DNA of 64,000 nt from Brevibacillus agri (GCF_004117055.1 NZ_CP026363.1:3588001-3652000), one strand, 5' to 3'; numbered from the stretch's first letter, positions 51,961 to 60,867 are shown. Numbers and translations are program-made. Notes: generated by a model from the sequence alone, not told the origin.

Positions 51961-52043
51961 GCTTAAAGAACAGGGTATAATTTGGGAAACGAACGTTTTT
52001 GTATATGGTTATCAAATATTTAGATAAGAGGGAAACACACGCT

Positions 52044-52928
52044 ATGGACTTCGAACAACTGCGCGCCTTCTACACGTTGGCACAGACGAAAAACTTCACC
52101 AAGGCTGCGGAAATGCTCCATCTCGTTCAGTCTACGGTGACGATGCGAATCAAGCAACTGGAAGAAAAAGTCGGGAAGCCGCTGTTTATCCGCGACAAGC
52201 GGAGTGTGGAAATTACCCAGGCTGGCTTGACGCTTTTGCCCTATGCCGAAAGAATCCTCAAGCTGTCTCACGAGGCACTGAGCGAAGTCGCTTCTCTCCA
52301 GCCATATGAAGATTACTTGTCCATCGGCAGTCTGAACGCCATCTGGACCTCTACCCTCGAACCGATCTTGAAAGAGTATCATTACCGTTATCCGCAAATT
52401 GCCATCAGCACCAAAACCGGGCATTCCTCCGACGTCATCCAGTATTTGCTCGACAACGTCATTCAGATCGGAATCGTATATGTGCCGCCGTCTTTGCCGA
52501 ACTTTGAGGTCATTCCCACCTGGGACGATGAAATCGTCCTCGTCTGCTGTCCGCACAGCAGCTTCGCCCAGTCGACTCATGTGGACTCGCGCGAGCTTCG
52601 CAACCTGCCGCTGCTCTACATGAACTGGGGACCGCCCTTCAACGAATGGATCAGACAGACGCTGCCGCGCAACTACGTGCCCAAGCTGACCGTCGACAAG
52701 GCGGAGCTGGCCATTGATTTGATTAAGGAAGGGCTGGGCGTCAGCCTGCTGACCCGCTCCGCCGTCAAGTCGGAGCTGGCTGCCGGAACGCTCAAGGAAC
52801 TGCCGATTACAGGAAACAAGCCTCCGAAGCGCTCCGCCTACATCGTCCTGCCGAAAGACAAAAAAAATAAACCCAGCGTGGAAAAATGGCTGAGTCTCAT
52901 GAGTGAATTAGGTTATTCTACCACTTAG
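52044..52928 (+). CDS. LysR-family transcriptional regulator
   Basis: 294 residues. N-terminal winged HTH (FYTLAQTKNFTKAAEMLHLV, QSTVTMRIKQLEEKVGKPLF) and a periplasmic-binding-like effector domain (EDYLSIGSLNAIWTSTLEPI, HVDSRELRNLPLLYMNW, LAIDLIKEGLGVSLLTRSAV). ATG at 52044 behind AGAGGGAAAC; the longer frame from 51999 lacks a ribosome site. Divergent from an MFS transporter; the effector is not known. Confidence 0.93.
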   Translation: MDFEQLRAFYTLAQTKNFTKAAEMLHLVQSTVTMRIKQLEEKVGKPLFIRDKRSVEITQAGLTLLPYAERILKLSHEALSEVASLQPYEDYLSIGSLNAIWTSTLEPILKEYHYRYPQIAISTKTGHSSDVIQYLLDNVIQIGIVYVPPSLPNFEVIPTWDDEIVLVCCPHSSFAQSTHVDSRELRNLPLLYMNWGPPFNEWIRQTLPRNYVPKLTVDKAELAIDLIKEGLGVSLLTRSAVKSELAAGTLKELPITGNKPPKRSAYIVLPKDKKNKPSVEKWLSLMSELGYSTT

Positions 52929-52933
52929 CGAAT

Positions 52934-53602
52934 CTAGCGCGATTGCGGTATGGGGTCGACGACGGAATCTCGTCTCCCCAGCCTTCTTTCATAGCCCCAG
53001 CGGACGAGAAAATACCAGCACAGCGACAGGCAAAATCCCGTAAGCACGTCGCTCAAATAATGCACACCGAGGTAGACGCGGCTTGCCGCGAGCAACACCA
53101 CGACGACGAGCGCAATCGGCTGTATGTACGCCGACCAGCTTTTCTCCTGATACCAGCGCGCAATCAAAAGGGCGAGCATGAGGTAAAAGCAAGGAGCGAT
53201 CATGGCGTGGCCGCTCGGGAACGAAAACGAATCCGGCAGCTCGATCAGATTAAAGCCACTAGGCCGGGGACGGGCAAACATCAGCTTCAACAGTTCATTG
53301 GCGACCTCGCTTACCCCCAATGTCAGCAGGACGACGACCGCCTCCAGCTTGTGCCCTTTGAAGAAAAAGGCTGCAACCAGCACGACGCCGAGCGGCGCTA
53401 AGGTCGTTGCGTTCCCCAAAAGCGTAAGCATCTGAAAAAAGGTCGTTGCCGCCTCCGAGCGAACGTCTGCGAAAAACGCAAAGGCCGCCTGATCCATCCC
53501 CGCTACCTCACCTGCTATGTACTGGCGAAACATCCATGCTCCAAGCACCGCAAAGACGATGCCGCACACAATCAATCCACTTTCCTTAGCCGTCCACTTC
53601 AT
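52934..53602 (-). CDS. PAP2-family lipid phosphatase
   Basis: 222 residues with six membrane segments. Phosphatase motifs: KLMFARPRP (KxxxxxxRP), SFPSGHAM and SRVYLGVHYLSD (SRxxxxxHxxxD), all present in order. It dephosphorylates a prenyl or lipid phosphate, possibly undecaprenyl pyrophosphate. Overlaps the end of the upstream YaiI-like gene by 17 bp. Convergent with the lysR gene 5 bp away. Confidence 0.93.
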   Translation of the reverse strand: MKWTAKESGLIVCGIVFAVLGAWMFRQYIAGEVAGMDQAAFAFFADVRSEAATTFFQMLTLLGNATTLAPLGVVLVAAFFFKGHKLEAVVVLLTLGVSEVANELLKLMFARPRPSGFNLIELPDSFSFPSGHAMIAPCFYLMLALLIARWYQEKSWSAYIQPIALVVVVLLAASRVYLGVHYLSDVLTGFCLSLCWYFLVRWGYERRLGRRDSVVDPIPQSR

Positions 53603-54050
53603 ACGTTTCTCCTCTCTCCAACAGCGAGCGCAGCGCAGCCGCAAAGCGCTGGTCATCTTCGCGCGTACGCGCCGCCGGGCCTCGCGTTCTTCCTCCCCCG
53701 CGACGATAGCGGGCTTTTTCGTTTCGCTCCTCCAGATGAAAAGCAATTCGCTCCGGCTCAAAAACAAGACCGTGCGGCGTCAGCGGCCGCGCCTTTTTGC
53801 CGAGGATGAGCGCAGCCAGTCCAATATCTTGCGTCACGACCACATCACCCGGACGGGTTTCGTTGGCGAGCTTCATATCGACCGCCTGTGGCCCTGCATC
53901 TACCGTTACGTGATGTTCAGAGCCGATCTGATGATTGTAGCTGGCAAAAGTCAGGCAAAGCCACCCGAATTCCTTGCACAGCTCCTGTGCGATGACGAGA
54001 GCCTGTCGTGGGCAGGCATCGGCATCGATGAGAACGCGTCCTTTTTCCAT
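53586..54050 (-). CDS. YaiI/YqxD family protein (UPF0178, DUF188)
   Basis: 154 residues. VLIDADACPRQALVIAQELC, VTVDAGPQAVDMKLAN and VVTQDIGLAALILGKKA are the hallmarks of this PIN-like fold family of unknown function. Acidic residues suggest a metal site, but nuclease activity is not shown. The ATG at 54048-54050 has AGGAAGTGG. Upstream of PAP2 in one unit. Confidence 0.9.
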   Translation of the reverse strand: MEKGRVLIDADACPRQALVIAQELCKEFGWLCLTFASYNHQIGSEHHVTVDAGPQAVDMKLANETRPGDVVVTQDIGLAALILGKKARPLTPHGLVFEPERIAFHLEERNEKARYRRGGGRTRGPAARTREDDQRFAAALRSLLERGETYEVDG

Positions 54051-54135
54051 TCGCCACTTCCTTTCGTGCGCTTTTCTCTCTCCCCGCGCTGCTCCGTTTT
54101 TGGTATGATGGAAGTGGAGAGGAGTGAGATCACCT

Positions 54136-54450
54136 TTGCGCAATTATTTTATTTTCGATGAACGATTAGGTATTCGCCTTCCTGCATTGGATATGCCATG
54201 GGAGGAGTATTCACATACGGAACGAGCCGACATTTTGATGGAGTGGGAGGAAATCCGCGCGACCATCCCGGATCAGATCCAACGGGTGGAAGCTGTCATC
54301 ATCGAAAAAACAAGGCAGATGTCGGAAGAGGAAAATTTCGCCCGTTCTTGTGAGCTGAACAGCGAGATCCATGAATTAGCAAGCGTCATTAATGATCTTA
54401 ATATATGGTTTCGCGTCCAGCAAGACCATGACACCAAAGTCCATCAATAA
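54136..54450 (+). CDS. Small acidic cytoplasmic protein, unknown
   Basis: 104 residues; MRNYFIFDERLGIRLPALDM, then YSHTERADILMEWEEIRATI and a helical C-terminal (ENFARSCELNSEIHELASVI). It has the look of a small conserved Firmicutes protein, but I cannot name the family. Start taken as the TTG at 54136, about 11 bp after AGGAG; a GTG at 54124 would add four residues. Followed by a strong terminator. Confidence 0.65.
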   Translation: MRNYFIFDERLGIRLPALDMPWEEYSHTERADILMEWEEIRATIPDQIQRVEAVIIEKTRQMSEEENFARSCELNSEIHELASVINDLNIWFRVQQDHDTKVHQ

Positions 54451-54471
54451 TTTTCCGATGGAAGGAACACG

Positions 54472-54512
54472 AAAAAGCTCCGCGGCTACCTCGCTGCCAT
54501 GGAGCTTTTTTT
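54472..54512. terminator. Bidirectional terminator before the subtilase
   Basis: AAAAAGCTCC pairs with GGAGCTTTTTTT; the genes on both sides converge. Confidence 0.85.
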
Positions 54513-54525
54513 CGTCCTCTTCGGA

Positions 54526-55455
54526 CTATTTCTTTTTGTTTCGCTTTCGCCCGATTTCGAGCGCCATCAGACCAGAAACGTGCGGGGCAGCCATGGAGGT
54601 TCCGTTCAACTTTTTGAACTGGTTTCCGGGCCATGTTGACAAAATTTCCACGCCAGGCGCTTTCATGTTGGCACCTTTGCCGCGCGCGCTAAACGACGCC
54701 AGTTTGCCCGACTGATCGATCGCGCTTACCCCCATCACGCCTTTGTACCTGGCCGGATACTCTACTTCTCCCCCGCTATTTCCCGCAGAAGCTACCAGGA
54801 CGATGCCGTGCTCGTTCGCCTTTTCCACCGCTCGCGCCAGCGCCTCACTGTACTGCGGCATGCCGAAGCTCATGTTGATGACATCCATTTGATTGGCGAT
54901 CGACCACTGCAAAGCCTGCAAAATCGTCGACAGCGACGATTTGCCTTCGTGGTCAAAAGCACGCACGTCGTACAAGTGGGCTTCGGGAGACACACCGACA
55001 ATCCCGCGCTGGTTCATCTCCGCGACGATGATCCCGGCCACGTGCGTGCCATGCCCGTTTTGCTTGCCGCGCACAAAATTGACGCCGCCTTTGATCCGTC
55101 CCTTCAAATCAAAATGATTGCGGGAGATTCCCGTGTCAATGACAGCGACCTTCACGCCCTCGCCCCTGCCTTTTCGCCACAGTCGCTCTGCTCCGACGTA
55201 GCGGACACCCCACGGGATTTCGTCCTCGTTCTCGGTCTGTGCATGCACGCTTACCGTCACGTTCTCCTCTACCATCGCCTCATACCTGCGAAAATGTTCG
55301 CAGTGCTGCTCGTATATGTTTTCCTTGATGCACAGGCAAGACCAGTCGTCGTAACAACGCCAAGGAAGTCTCTCCGTTTTGGTCATTACTTTTTTCTGCA
55401 AATCGGTCAGGATTTCGTGAAACGGCATCCCCCGCTGAAAGCTGATGATTTTCAA
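54526..55455 (-). CDS. Subtilisin-like S8 serine protease without signal peptide
   Basis: 309 residues. Catalytic triad: VAVIDTGISRNH (Asp), NGHGTHVAGII (His) and LNGTSMAAPHVSGL (Ser), with the oxyanion Asn region ASAGNSGG. No signal peptide, so either intracellular or exported by another route. The N-terminal 85 residues contain a CLCIKENIYEQHCEH cysteine cluster, possibly an inhibitory or binding part. TTG start (55453-55455) with GGAGG eight bases upstream. Confidence 0.92.
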   Translation of the reverse strand: MKIISFQRGMPFHEILTDLQKKVMTKTERLPWRCYDDWSCLCIKENIYEQHCEHFRRYEAMVEENVTVSVHAQTENEDEIPWGVRYVGAERLWRKGRGEGVKVAVIDTGISRNHFDLKGRIKGGVNFVRGKQNGHGTHVAGIIVAEMNQRGIVGVSPEAHLYDVRAFDHEGKSSLSTILQALQWSIANQMDVINMSFGMPQYSEALARAVEKANEHGIVLVASAGNSGGEVEYPARYKGVMGVSAIDQSGKLASFSARGKGANMKAPGVEILSTWPGNQFKKLNGTSMAAPHVSGLMALEIGRKRNKKK

Positions 55456-55646
55456 CCCGCTAGCCTCCTGTCATGCATGGCGTTGCCACATCCTATGTCA
55501 CATCCGCCTGTGTCTGCTTAGGCATTCGCACATCGCCCGGCAAAATAGGCGAATAGCCCAGTCGATCTGTCCAAGCGAACAGAAGGCTTCTCCCATATAT
55601 TTGCAAGGGGCAGGCGTAAATACATTTGGAGAGGAGCGAGTGCTGC

Positions 55647-55886
55647 ATGGCAAAAGCAAAAGGAAAGAAAACGAGCGATCTTCTGAAAAAAATCAACAAA
55701 AAGAGCAAGAAGAAATGGAAAATGGACGATATCAAGTCACTGGCGAAAGGGATTACGAAAAAGGACCTGAAAGATGACAAAAAGCTTGCCGACCTGATTA
55801 AAAAGGTCAGCAAAGCGGTCGGGGTCAAACTGTCCGACAAGCAAATGGCAAGCGTCAAAAAGCAGGTGCATGAAAAGCTCGGCTGA
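55647..55886 (+). CDS. spoVIF: Stage VI sporulation protein F-like
   Basis: 79-residue basic helical protein, MAKAKGKKTSDLLKKINKKS and then SLAKGITKKDLKDDKKLADL with IKKVSKAVGVKLSDKQMASV. This matches the SpoVIF (stage VI sporulation, coat assembly) domain style. ATG at 55647 behind GAGGAGCGAG; upstream in-frame TTG has no support. The convergent YjcZ-like peptide at 55976 recalls the spoVIF (yjcC)-yjcZ adjacency in B. subtilis, supporting the call. Confidence 0.7.
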   Translation: MAKAKGKKTSDLLKKINKKSKKKWKMDDIKSLAKGITKKDLKDDKKLADLIKKVSKAVGVKLSDKQMASVKKQVHEKLG

Positions 55887-55915
55887 CGCCGCTGACAAAA
55901 CAAAAACAGCAAAAA

Positions 55916-55937
55916 GGGAGAGCAGCTACGCTCTCCC
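55916..55937. terminator. Bidirectional terminator between spoVIF and YjcZ-like gene
   Basis: GGGAGAGC/GCTCTCCC with a 6-base loop; T run on the minus side. Confidence 0.82.
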
Positions 55938-55975
55938 TCTTGCTATTGCCAACCTATGCAGCCGGTGTTACCTCG

Positions 55976-56065
55976 TTAGTCGCAAGAGCAAGCAACGATT
56001 GTCAGCAATACGAACAACACCAGAATCAAAGCAAAATCGTCGAATCCTCCGTTGAACAGACTCAT
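55976..56065 (-). CDS. YjcZ-family sporulation peptide (29 aa)
   Basis: MSLFNGGFDDFALILVLFVL then LTIVACSCD: a glycine-containing start and one hydrophobic helix, like the YjcZ family of very small sporulation proteins. AAGGAGGGAAAGCG upstream, terminator downstream. Two closely placed cysteines near the end (ACSCD) are unusual for it. Too short for standard gene calling. Confidence 0.7.
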   Translation of the reverse strand: MSLFNGGFDDFALILVLFVLLTIVACSCD

Positions 56066-56195
56066 TCGCTTTCCCTCCTTTGTCAGCAACTAATCATACT
56101 GTATGTGCGAATAGCCAATCTTGATTGGACGCTCGCCCAGTCCGTGCCCATTTCTGGTTACGTGTGTAGTTGCTGTGAGGAAAAACAGCGGCAGA

Positions 56196-56852
56196 TCAAC
56201 TCGCCCGCCGCTCGATCGGCTCCATCATGCCGTACTGCTTTTTCATGACCGATTGCCAAAACGGAATGGTCCTCTGGATCATCGGCCCCGTCAGCAGGGC
56301 GATCAGCACCGTCCCGATGGAAACGGGTCCGCCCAATGCTGCCCCGGCAATCAGGACCGCGACTTCAATAATCAGCCGAACCTTCTGAATGCTCCAGCCC
56401 AGCCGCTCGTTCATCGCCAGCATGAAGCTGTCGCGCGGCCCGGCTCCCAGCCGAGGCGACAAGTACATCCCGATCCCGATGTTCATCACCACAAGGCCCA
56501 GCAAAAACATCGCCAATCGCGACCAAACGGACGACAGCTCCGGCACGATATCGAGCCACAAAATCAGATCGAGAAAGCTCCCGAAACAGACCATGTTCAA
56601 AAACATGCCAAAGGTCGGCTTGATTTTGGCAACCAGATACGATGACAAAATCACGGCCAAGCCGACGATCTGCGACCAGATGCCAATCGTTAAGCCAAAC
56701 GTTTTTTGCAAGCCGATGTGGAACGTATCCCACGGCGCCACTCCCAGGTTTGCCTTGATCGCGAGCACACAGCCAAATGCCCCGATAAACAGCCCGAGAA
56801 CAAACATGGCGTAGCGCACGACAATCGACCTGCTGACCCGTCTACCGGACAC
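56196..56852 (-). CDS. YczE/YitT-family membrane protein
   Basis: 218 residues, about five to six membrane segments. GCVLAIKANLGVAPWDTFHI, SPRLGAGPRDSFMLAM and WSIQKVRLIIEVAVLIAG are characteristic of the YczE/YyaS/YitT group. Function poorly known; YczE of B. subtilis is needed for some non-ribosomal peptide output. GTG start at 56850-56852 with AGGTGAAAG. Long structured leader upstream. Confidence 0.87.
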   Translation of the reverse strand: MSGRRVSRSIVVRYAMFVLGLFIGAFGCVLAIKANLGVAPWDTFHIGLQKTFGLTIGIWSQIVGLAVILSSYLVAKIKPTFGMFLNMVCFGSFLDLILWLDIVPELSSVWSRLAMFLLGLVVMNIGIGMYLSPRLGAGPRDSFMLAMNERLGWSIQKVRLIIEVAVLIAGAALGGPVSIGTVLIALLTGPMIQRTIPFWQSVMKKQYGMMEPIERRAS

Positions 56853-57161
56853 AGTCTTTCACCTTTCCTCTCCCGTTGCGCTCTCTCTTTTTTCCCGGCG
56901 AAAACGCCGCCCTGGCGAACAAAATGCCAGGGCTTGCCGCGACGAGCCGGTTACTCTCTTTCCAGCAATCCGTTCTTTGCAGTCATGCCTCTTAGGCTTT
57001 GCAAAAGTTACATGCAGCTTCCTGCCTCGGCAAGCTGCCGTCTCGTCCCGATCCGCTGACGCTTTCCCGGCTGACTGCTTCTGCCTCCCAGGGACAACCG
57101 CCTTCCCGTGAGAGGGGCAACGTCATTCGCTGCATGCTCCTCCTCTTTCCTAAGTAATAAT
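56853..57161 (-). ncRNA. Structured leader RNA of unknown class upstream of YczE-like gene
   Basis: About 310 nt without a gene, transcribed from the extended -10 promoter at 57168. Several hairpins are visible on the minus strand: GCAGCTT...AAGCTGC enclosing TGCC/GGCA; TTTGCA-(AA)-GCCT-AAG-AGGC-TGCAAA nested; and CCCTGGC...GCCAGGG followed by CGGCG/CGCCG close to the gene. No match to glycine, SAM, TPP, FMN, lysine, T-box, ydaO or cobalamin leaders by eye. Confidence 0.5.
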
Positions 57162-57167
57162 TTATTC

Positions 57168-57176
57168 ATTATAGCA
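57168..57176 (-). promoter_or_regulatory. Extended -10 promoter of the leader
   Basis: TGCTATAAT on the minus strand (TG at 57175-57176, TATAAT at 57168-57173), directly downstream of the rnz stop. No convincing -35, consistent with an extended -10 element. Confidence 0.7.
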
Positions 57177-57179
57177 GGG

Positions 57180-58139
57180 TTACTCGGTTTCTCCCACCGT
57201 TTTTCGCACTCGCTTTACCGCGATACTGCCCAAATCCTCCGCGAGCTGCGTCTCCGGAAAAATCGCCTGCGCTTCCGCCAGCAGGTCGGCCATGGAAAAA
57301 TCGCCATCCTCGTCTTCATAGCGCGGGCTGAAGTGCGTCAGACAGAGCGCCTTCACGCCTGCCCGCTTCGCCAGCTCGGCGGCCTCCTTCGCCGTGGAAT
57401 GCCCGCTGCGCACAGCCAGCTCCTTGTCGCGATCCGCGTAAGTAGCCTCGTGTACCAACAAGTCAGCCCCTGCTGCCAGCTCCTCGACACTTTGGCACGG
57501 CTCCGTATCGCCGCTGAAGACGATTTTGCGGCCAGGCTGCGGAGCGCCGACGAAGTCTTTGCCATCCAGCACGCGCCCGTCTGGCAGCATGACCTGCTCG
57601 CCCCGCTTCAACGCGCCGAACAGCGGTCCGGACGGCACCCCCGCTGCTTTCGCCCGCTCGACCAGAAACGCCCCCGGCTTGTCTTTTTCCAGGACGCTGT
57701 ACGCGAACGAAGGCACCCGGTGCTTCGCCTTGCGACATGTGACGATCACGTCCTCGTCTTCGTACACGATGCCTTCGCTGACGATACACAGATCCAGCGG
57801 GTATTGCAAATGCACCGGGCTTATGTCCATGATCGCGCGAAAATAGCGGTCCAGCCCCGGCGGCCCGTACAGCGCAAGCGGAGGCGCCTCCCCGTTACGC
57901 AGCGATCTGGAAGCGAGCAAGCCGATCAGTCCGTACAGGTGATCGCCGTGCAAATGCGTAATGAAAATTTTGTCTAACTGGCTGATTTTCATCGGAGAGC
58001 GCAGCAGTTGATGCTGTGTCCCTTCCCCGCAGTCAAACAGCCACCATTTTCCTGCTTGTAAAAAGCGAAGCCCGATTCCGCTCACATTGCGGCGGGTAGT
58101 GGGCGCACCTGATCCAGTCCCTAAAAATGTCACGATCAC
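57180..58139 (-). CDS. rnz: Ribonuclease Z (tRNase Z)
   Basis: 319 residues; matures tRNA 3' ends. Metallo-beta-lactamase fold: FLGTGSGAPTTRRNVSGIGL, HLHGDHLYG (zinc motif), FSGDTEPC and LTHFSPRY, with the flexible arm GAFLVERAKAAGVPSG. GTG start at 58137-58139 with GGAGAGGTG eight bases upstream; the start gives VIVTFLGTGSGA. It reads into the leader of the YczE-like gene. Confidence 0.95.
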   Translation of the reverse strand: MIVTFLGTGSGAPTTRRNVSGIGLRFLQAGKWWLFDCGEGTQHQLLRSPMKISQLDKIFITHLHGDHLYGLIGLLASRSLRNGEAPPLALYGPPGLDRYFRAIMDISPVHLQYPLDLCIVSEGIVYEDEDVIVTCRKAKHRVPSFAYSVLEKDKPGAFLVERAKAAGVPSGPLFGALKRGEQVMLPDGRVLDGKDFVGAPQPGRKIVFSGDTEPCQSVEELAAGADLLVHEATYADRDKELAVRSGHSTAKEAAELAKRAGVKALCLTHFSPRYEDEDGDFSMADLLAEAQAIFPETQLAEDLGSIAVKRVRKTVGETE

Positions 58140-58269
58140 GACTATTGCACCTCTCCTTTGGCGGAGCTTCCCACAAGCGTGCCTGTCACGGTCTGTAAGC
58201 ATTCACCCTTTTTTGTCTGGGCGCATAACTTACAACAAACAACAGCCTAGCAAGGAGGGACTCCCGATA

Positions 58270-59262
58270 ATGAAACGATTTTTTGCGCTGGGGCTGGCTG
58301 CCTGTCTGGCTCTGTTCGCCGCTTTGACCGGCTGCTCCAGCACTTCTGAAAAAATAAGAATTGGCGAAGTAACCCGCTCCCTTTTTTACGCTCCCCAATA
58401 CGTTGCGCTGGAAAAGGGATTTTTTAAGGAAGAAGGCCTGGACGTGGAGCTGTCCACGATTCCCGGCGGCGACAAGGTGATGTCTGCGCTCCTGTCCGGC
58501 GGGATCGAGGTCGCTCTGGTCGGTTCGGAAACGAGCATCTACGTCTCGCAGCAAGGGGCGGCAGACGTCGTCGTCAACTTCGCCCAGTTGACCCAGACAG
58601 ACGGTACTTTCCTCGTCGCGCGCAACAAAACGGACTCGTTTTCGTTTGAACAGCTCAAAGGCAGCGTCTTCCTCGGTCAACGCAAGGGCGGCATGCCGCA
58701 AATGGTCGGAGAGTACGTGCTGGGAAAGCACAATATCAATCCACAAAGCGATCTGGAGCTGATCCAGAATATCGAGTTCAAAAACATTGCCTCTTCCTTT
58801 GCTTCCGGAACCGGCGAGTTTGTACAGTTGTTCGAGCCGGAAGCGTCCCGCTTCGAACAGGAAGGGATCGGCCACGTCGTCGCCTCATTCGGCAAGGAGA
58901 GCGGCACCGTCCCTTACACCGTCTACATGACGAAGCAAAGCTATATCGACAGCAATCCTTCGGCTATCCAAAAGTTTACCAATGCGGTCTACAAAGGGCA
59001 ACAGTGGGTTGCCAGCCACAGCGCCAAGGAAACGGCTGAAGTCATCGGAAAATACTTCGAGCAGATCGACCCGCAAATTTTGGAGAACGCCGTACAGCGC
59101 TATTTGGAGCAAGGTTCCTACGCCGCCGATCCAGTGTTGGACGAACAGGAATGGAACCAGCTTCAAGAAATTATGGATGCGGCAGGTGAGTTGAAGCAAC
59201 GGGCGGATTACACCAAGCTGGTCAACACCACCTTCGCCAAACAATCCAAGGAAGGGAATTAA
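58270..59262 (+). CDS. ABC transporter substrate-binding lipoprotein (NMT1/SsuA-like)
   Basis: 330 residues; lipobox in LFAALTGCSS. The NMT1/thi5-type domain shows YAPQYVALEKGFFKEEGLDV, GGIEVALVGSETSIY and FEPEASRFEQEG. Members bind sulfonates, taurine, nitrate or thiamine precursors. AAGGAGGGA precedes the ATG. The operon continues with ATPase and permease. No TPP riboswitch is seen upstream, which slightly disfavours a thiamine precursor role. Confidence 0.88.
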   Translation: MKRFFALGLAACLALFAALTGCSSTSEKIRIGEVTRSLFYAPQYVALEKGFFKEEGLDVELSTIPGGDKVMSALLSGGIEVALVGSETSIYVSQQGAADVVVNFAQLTQTDGTFLVARNKTDSFSFEQLKGSVFLGQRKGGMPQMVGEYVLGKHNINPQSDLELIQNIEFKNIASSFASGTGEFVQLFEPEASRFEQEGIGHVVASFGKESGTVPYTVYMTKQSYIDSNPSAIQKFTNAVYKGQQWVASHSAKETAEVIGKYFEQIDPQILENAVQRYLEQGSYAADPVLDEQEWNQLQEIMDAAGELKQRADYTKLVNTTFAKQSKEGN

Positions 59263-59267
59263 TCGTC

Positions 59268-60071
59268 ATGAACCAGATTCCTTCTACGCCGGCCAAGATT
59301 GAACTTTCCCACGTGACCCATCTCTATTTATCTACGACCAGGGCGTTCATGGCGGTGCAGGACATCAACCTGCGCGTGGAGGAAGGCGAGTTCATCTGTA
59401 TGGTTGGCCCTAGTGGTTGTGGCAAAACGACACTGCTCTCCCTCGTTGCCGGACTGGAGACGCCGACTGCCGGAAACGTGCTGATCGATGGAAAACCCGT
59501 TCGCGGAACGTCCCGGCAGGTCGGCTACATGCTCCAGCAAGACTATTTGTTCAACTGGCGCTCGATTGAAGACAACGTTTTTCTCGGACTGGACATCCAG
59601 GGAATCCGCACCAGGGAGACGGAACAATACGCCTTGCATCTGCTCGATGAAATGGAGCTTGCCGACGTGCGCAAAGCTTCCCCGCAGCAGTTGTCCGGCG
59701 GCATGAGACAGCGGGTCGCCCTCGTCCGCACCCTTGCCTGTCAACCGGATGTGCTGCTTCTCGATGAACCGTTTTCCGCTCTGGACTATCAGACGAAGCT
59801 GAAGCTGGAAGACCTGATTTTTTCCACCTTGCGCAAGCATAAAAAAACCGCCATCCTGGTGACGCACGACCTGTCCGAATCAATTGCCATGGGCGACCGC
59901 ATCTACATTTTTTCGCGCAACCCGGGCCGGGTCAGCAGCGAGCTGGCCGTCCCTGCCGCGATTCGCGACTCTCTGCCATTCGACGCCCGCAACCAGGATG
60001 GCTTCCAAGACTTGTTCCATCGCGTCTGGAAGGAGATGGAGGTGGTATCCGATGCAGCGAAAGGACATTGA
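59268..60071 (+). CDS. ABC transporter ATP-binding protein (SsuB/TauB-like)
   Basis: 267 residues. Walker A GPSGCGKTT, Q loop GYMLQQDYLFNWRS, signature LSGGMRQR, Walker B LLLDEPFSALD and switch VTHDLSES. Starts five bases after the substrate-binding gene and overlaps the permease gene by 20 bp. Group member of nitrate/sulfonate/taurine importers; would power uptake of the ligand of the upstream lipoprotein. Confidence 0.93.
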   Translation: MNQIPSTPAKIELSHVTHLYLSTTRAFMAVQDINLRVEEGEFICMVGPSGCGKTTLLSLVAGLETPTAGNVLIDGKPVRGTSRQVGYMLQQDYLFNWRSIEDNVFLGLDIQGIRTRETEQYALHLLDEMELADVRKASPQQLSGGMRQRVALVRTLACQPDVLLLDEPFSALDYQTKLKLEDLIFSTLRKHKKTAILVTHDLSESIAMGDRIYIFSRNPGRVSSELAVPAAIRDSLPFDARNQDGFQDLFHRVWKEMEVVSDAAKGH

Positions 60072-60858
60072 AGCCATCCACCGCAACTACTTGAAGCAGG
60101 AGGCGACGGGCCGCTACTGGGTGTTTTCCACGCAATGCCTGCTGTTTCTCGCCTTTCTCGGCTTGTGGGAGCTGCTTGCGCGCACGAACACAATCAATGC
60201 GCTCATTTTCAGCTACCCTTCCAAAATCTGGGCACAGTTTTGGTCCCAGCTACTGGACGGCAGCCTGCTTCCCCACGTAGGCATGACGGTATGGGAAACG
60301 GTCATCGGCTTTCTTTTGGGCACGCTGCTCGGGGCGGTCATCGCGACCGTCATCTGGTGGTCCCCGTTTCTGTCGCGCGTGCTGGAGCCGTATCTCGTGA
60401 TCGCCAACAGCATGCCGAAAGTCGCGCTCGGCCCGGTCTTCATCGTCGGCTTCGGGCCGGGGCTGATGTCTGTCATCGCCATGGGCTGCGCGATCTCGAT
60501 CATCATCACCACGATCAACGTCTACTCCGGCTTTCGCGAGGTCAACCAAAACTACGTCAAGGTCGTCCAGACGCTCGGCGGCAACAAACGGCAAATTTTC
60601 CGCCTCGTCATTCTCCCTGCGACGATTCCGACCTTGCTTGCCACGTTGAAAGTCAATGTCGGCCTTTCCTGGGTGGGCGTCATCGTCGGCGAGTTTCTCG
60701 TTTCCCAGCAAGGGTTGGGCTATCTGATTATTTACGGATTCCAAGTGTTTAATTTTACCATGGTCATGATGAGCCTCGCCATCATCGCGGTCGTCGCCAC
60801 GCTGATGTACCAGGGCGTCGCCTTTCTCGAGCGGCGGCTCACCAGCCAGTTTAAATAG
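60052..60858 (+). CDS. ABC transporter permease (SsuC/TauC-like)
   Basis: 268 residues, about six membrane segments; the EAA coupling loop is KVVQTLGGNKRQIFRLVILPA with SWVGVIVGEFLVSQQGLGYLI. Start MQRKDIEAIHRNY at 60052 with GGAGG in the end of the ATPase gene. Completes a three-gene importer. A hairpin follows. Confidence 0.92.
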   Translation: MQRKDIEAIHRNYLKQEATGRYWVFSTQCLLFLAFLGLWELLARTNTINALIFSYPSKIWAQFWSQLLDGSLLPHVGMTVWETVIGFLLGTLLGAVIATVIWWSPFLSRVLEPYLVIANSMPKVALGPVFIVGFGPGLMSVIAMGCAISIIITTINVYSGFREVNQNYVKVVQTLGGNKRQIFRLVILPATIPTLLATLKVNVGLSWVGVIVGEFLVSQQGLGYLIIYGFQVFNFTMVMMSLAIIAVVATLMYQGVAFLERRLTSQFK

Positions 60859-60867
60859 ATGGAGGTA

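Noticed and set aside
50405-52027. 540-codon plus-strand open frame
   Set aside because: Antisense to the MFS gene, biased composition, no motif.
56853-57161. Cobalamin, SAM or ydaO riboswitch for the leader
   Set aside because: None of the conserved core blocks of these classes can be found in the right order on either strand.
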